A DNA stretch of 64,000 bases, taken from contig OX579641.1 of assembly GCA_951230915.1 (NCBI GenBank), forward strand, positions 21,678,254 to 21,742,253. Direction: 5' to 3'. The DNA is from Antitrichia curtipendula (lineage: Eukaryota; Streptophyta; Bryopsida; Hypnales; Leucodontaceae). The position numbers and the translations under genes were made by a program. The first letter of the stretch is position 1. The number at the start of each line of letters is the position of its first letter. The notes beneath the pieces were generated by a model, which saw only the letters and a program-made list of their open reading frames with translations, searched no databases and had not been told where the DNA came from. Positions 62,771 to 64,000 of the stretch are shown here, piece after piece.

Positions 62771-64000
62771 TAAAAACCTATCTCCATTTTGTTAGGTTCC
62801 ATGTTAATTTCCACGCTATTATCCGATTTTCAAAATTTCAATATATATGGGAAGTATTTAAAAATTTATTAGGAAATGTAGTCTAAAGGAAAAAGGGAGC
62901 AAATATAATTTGCTTACAATGAAAGAAATAGTAGGGATGGAAAAAAACATTTTCTTAAACATTTCTAGTCTTTACTTTGCACAATCAAACTAGGTTTGAA
63001 GTAAAAAATTCAAATTTTTATTTTTAGTAATTTTAAAAATACAAAATCCAATTTGGTGTGATTAAGAATACAAAAATAATTAGAATGTTTTCAAATTTTT
63101 AGAGATGTTCCAAACATTAAACTAATGATATTAATTGTTAAATTTCAAAAAATGATACATTTATCAATTTTAAATTTTTTTGTAGGATCCGATTAGGTCA
63201 GGTTTGGCTTTCTACTCCTTTTGCTTGAAAATGTCTACAAACTTGGGAGAGTTTTTAGTTTTTTAATTTTTAAATAAAAAAGTAATACATTTGCGTTAGA
63301 TTCTAAAACCATTTTTTTGGAGGGCAATAAAGCATTTATTACCTTATTATAATTTTTTTTCTCTAGAAGAGTTTTTGCCTAAAGAGTTGATCATCCAAAA
63401 TTATTATAATTTAGAAATCTAATGGTCAGTATTTTACACAATTAATTCCGTGCATACTAGACAAAGTATCCTTCACTTTTTTACGGTTAAAATTAAAAAT
63501 TTCAAACACGTCCATTTGCAAAAAAACATCAAAATTGGGCAATTCATTAAGAACCTCCATTGTAAAAACATTGTTAGGCCTTGAGGGGTTAAAGCCAAAA
63601 AATTGAAATTTTATCCACAATGATCTATCTAAAATCTCTATATTGCCAAAAAAATGCTAATTGGTCATTTAGAGGTTAATTTTTTTAATTTCCAATTGGT
63701 TAAGTTTTATCTTTCAAAGAATTTATCCCAAAAAATGTATGTCAATTCTTGAACTTGCAAGTGTTCATTACATATTGAAGAAATATGCTGGAAATTCATA
63801 CTTCAACCTTGAAAAAAATATTTTATATTCATGCTTGAAGGAAATAGTATATACAATTTATTTTTTAATAACTTCATCATTCACAAATCGGTGTTTATAA
63901 ATTTCAGCAGACTTCAAGGGCTGTTTTCAAATAGTAAATTAACTTATTTAAAAAAAATTTAAACTAAGAAAAGTTGTTAAATGAAGGTATATTTCATCTC
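62771..64000. other. AT-rich intergenic DNA to the window end
   Basis: 63570-63680 has phrases like those at the ends of the 24373 family (GGCCTTGAGGGGTTAAAGCC; TTTAGAGGTTAAT). 63906-64000 is a partial copy of the 183-bp repeat. No gene was seen. Confidence 0.5.

Overview
The window is nuclear DNA of a land plant. It shows spliced genes with GT-AG introns of about 80 to 1100 bp, nucleus-encoded plant proteins (ureidoglycolate amidohydrolase, a CRR7-type NDH factor with an N-terminal extension that looks like a transit peptide, a CCX-type cation exchanger, a TIR-NB remnant), a eukaryotic tRNA-Gln and several plant transposon families. Most of the sequence is AT-rich and repeat-derived. The species cannot be fixed from sequence alone. 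A CRR7 gene implies a chloroplast NDH complex, which argues weakly against lineages that lost it, such as Pinaceae. The wording of the TIR-NB and SDR proteins looks to me more like a non-flowering plant than an angiosperm; this is an impression, not a measurement.

Layout. 1-1091: broken LRR gene of the PII-2 type (+). 1511-4682: ureidoglycolate amidohydrolase (UAH, -), whose introns hold a TIR element carrying a mitochondrial cox1 fragment, a second inverted-repeat element and two local duplications. 5804-6890: TIR-NB resistance gene remnant (-). 8906-9070: possible 54-residue gene (+). 10158-10347: unidentified C-terminal exon (-). 12166-15253: seven-exon gene ending in a four-helix membrane domain (+). 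19490-20594: exon-like debris of an unknown gene (-). 20843-23930: complete three-exon CCX exchanger (-). 24.3-30.7 kb: repeats. 31475-34779: dead hAT transposon (+). 39693-43123: complete eight-exon short-chain dehydrogenase (-). 44672-47012: a foldback element directly beside a 2.1 kb CACTA element. 50353-50424: tRNA-Gln (-). 51133-52711: complete four-exon CRR7 (-). 56514-60900: decayed Copia retrotransposon with a 1.2 kb CACTA-like element inside gag and a second insertion further on. 61.9 kb to the end: repeats, including a possible further CACTA end.

The genes do not form an operon or an obvious functional cluster. UAH acts in purine-ureide catabolism, CRR7 in chloroplast NDH assembly, CCX in cation transport, and the SDR is of unknown substrate and lacks two of the usual catalytic residues. 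I traced complete, frame-consistent exon chains for CCX (614 aa), SDR (322 aa) and CRR7 (169 aa), and a 5'-incomplete chain for the membrane protein (434 aa). In UAH both junctions of one exon are one base out of register with canonical splicing.

I did not find a convincing new defence or mobile system. The most unusual items are the cox1 fragment framed by about 95-bp inverted repeats inside the UAH intron, the out-of-register UAH exon, the SDR with substituted catalytic positions, the seven-exon gene with an unplaced N-terminal part, and the well-preserved target-site duplications that allow nested transposon insertions to be ordered.
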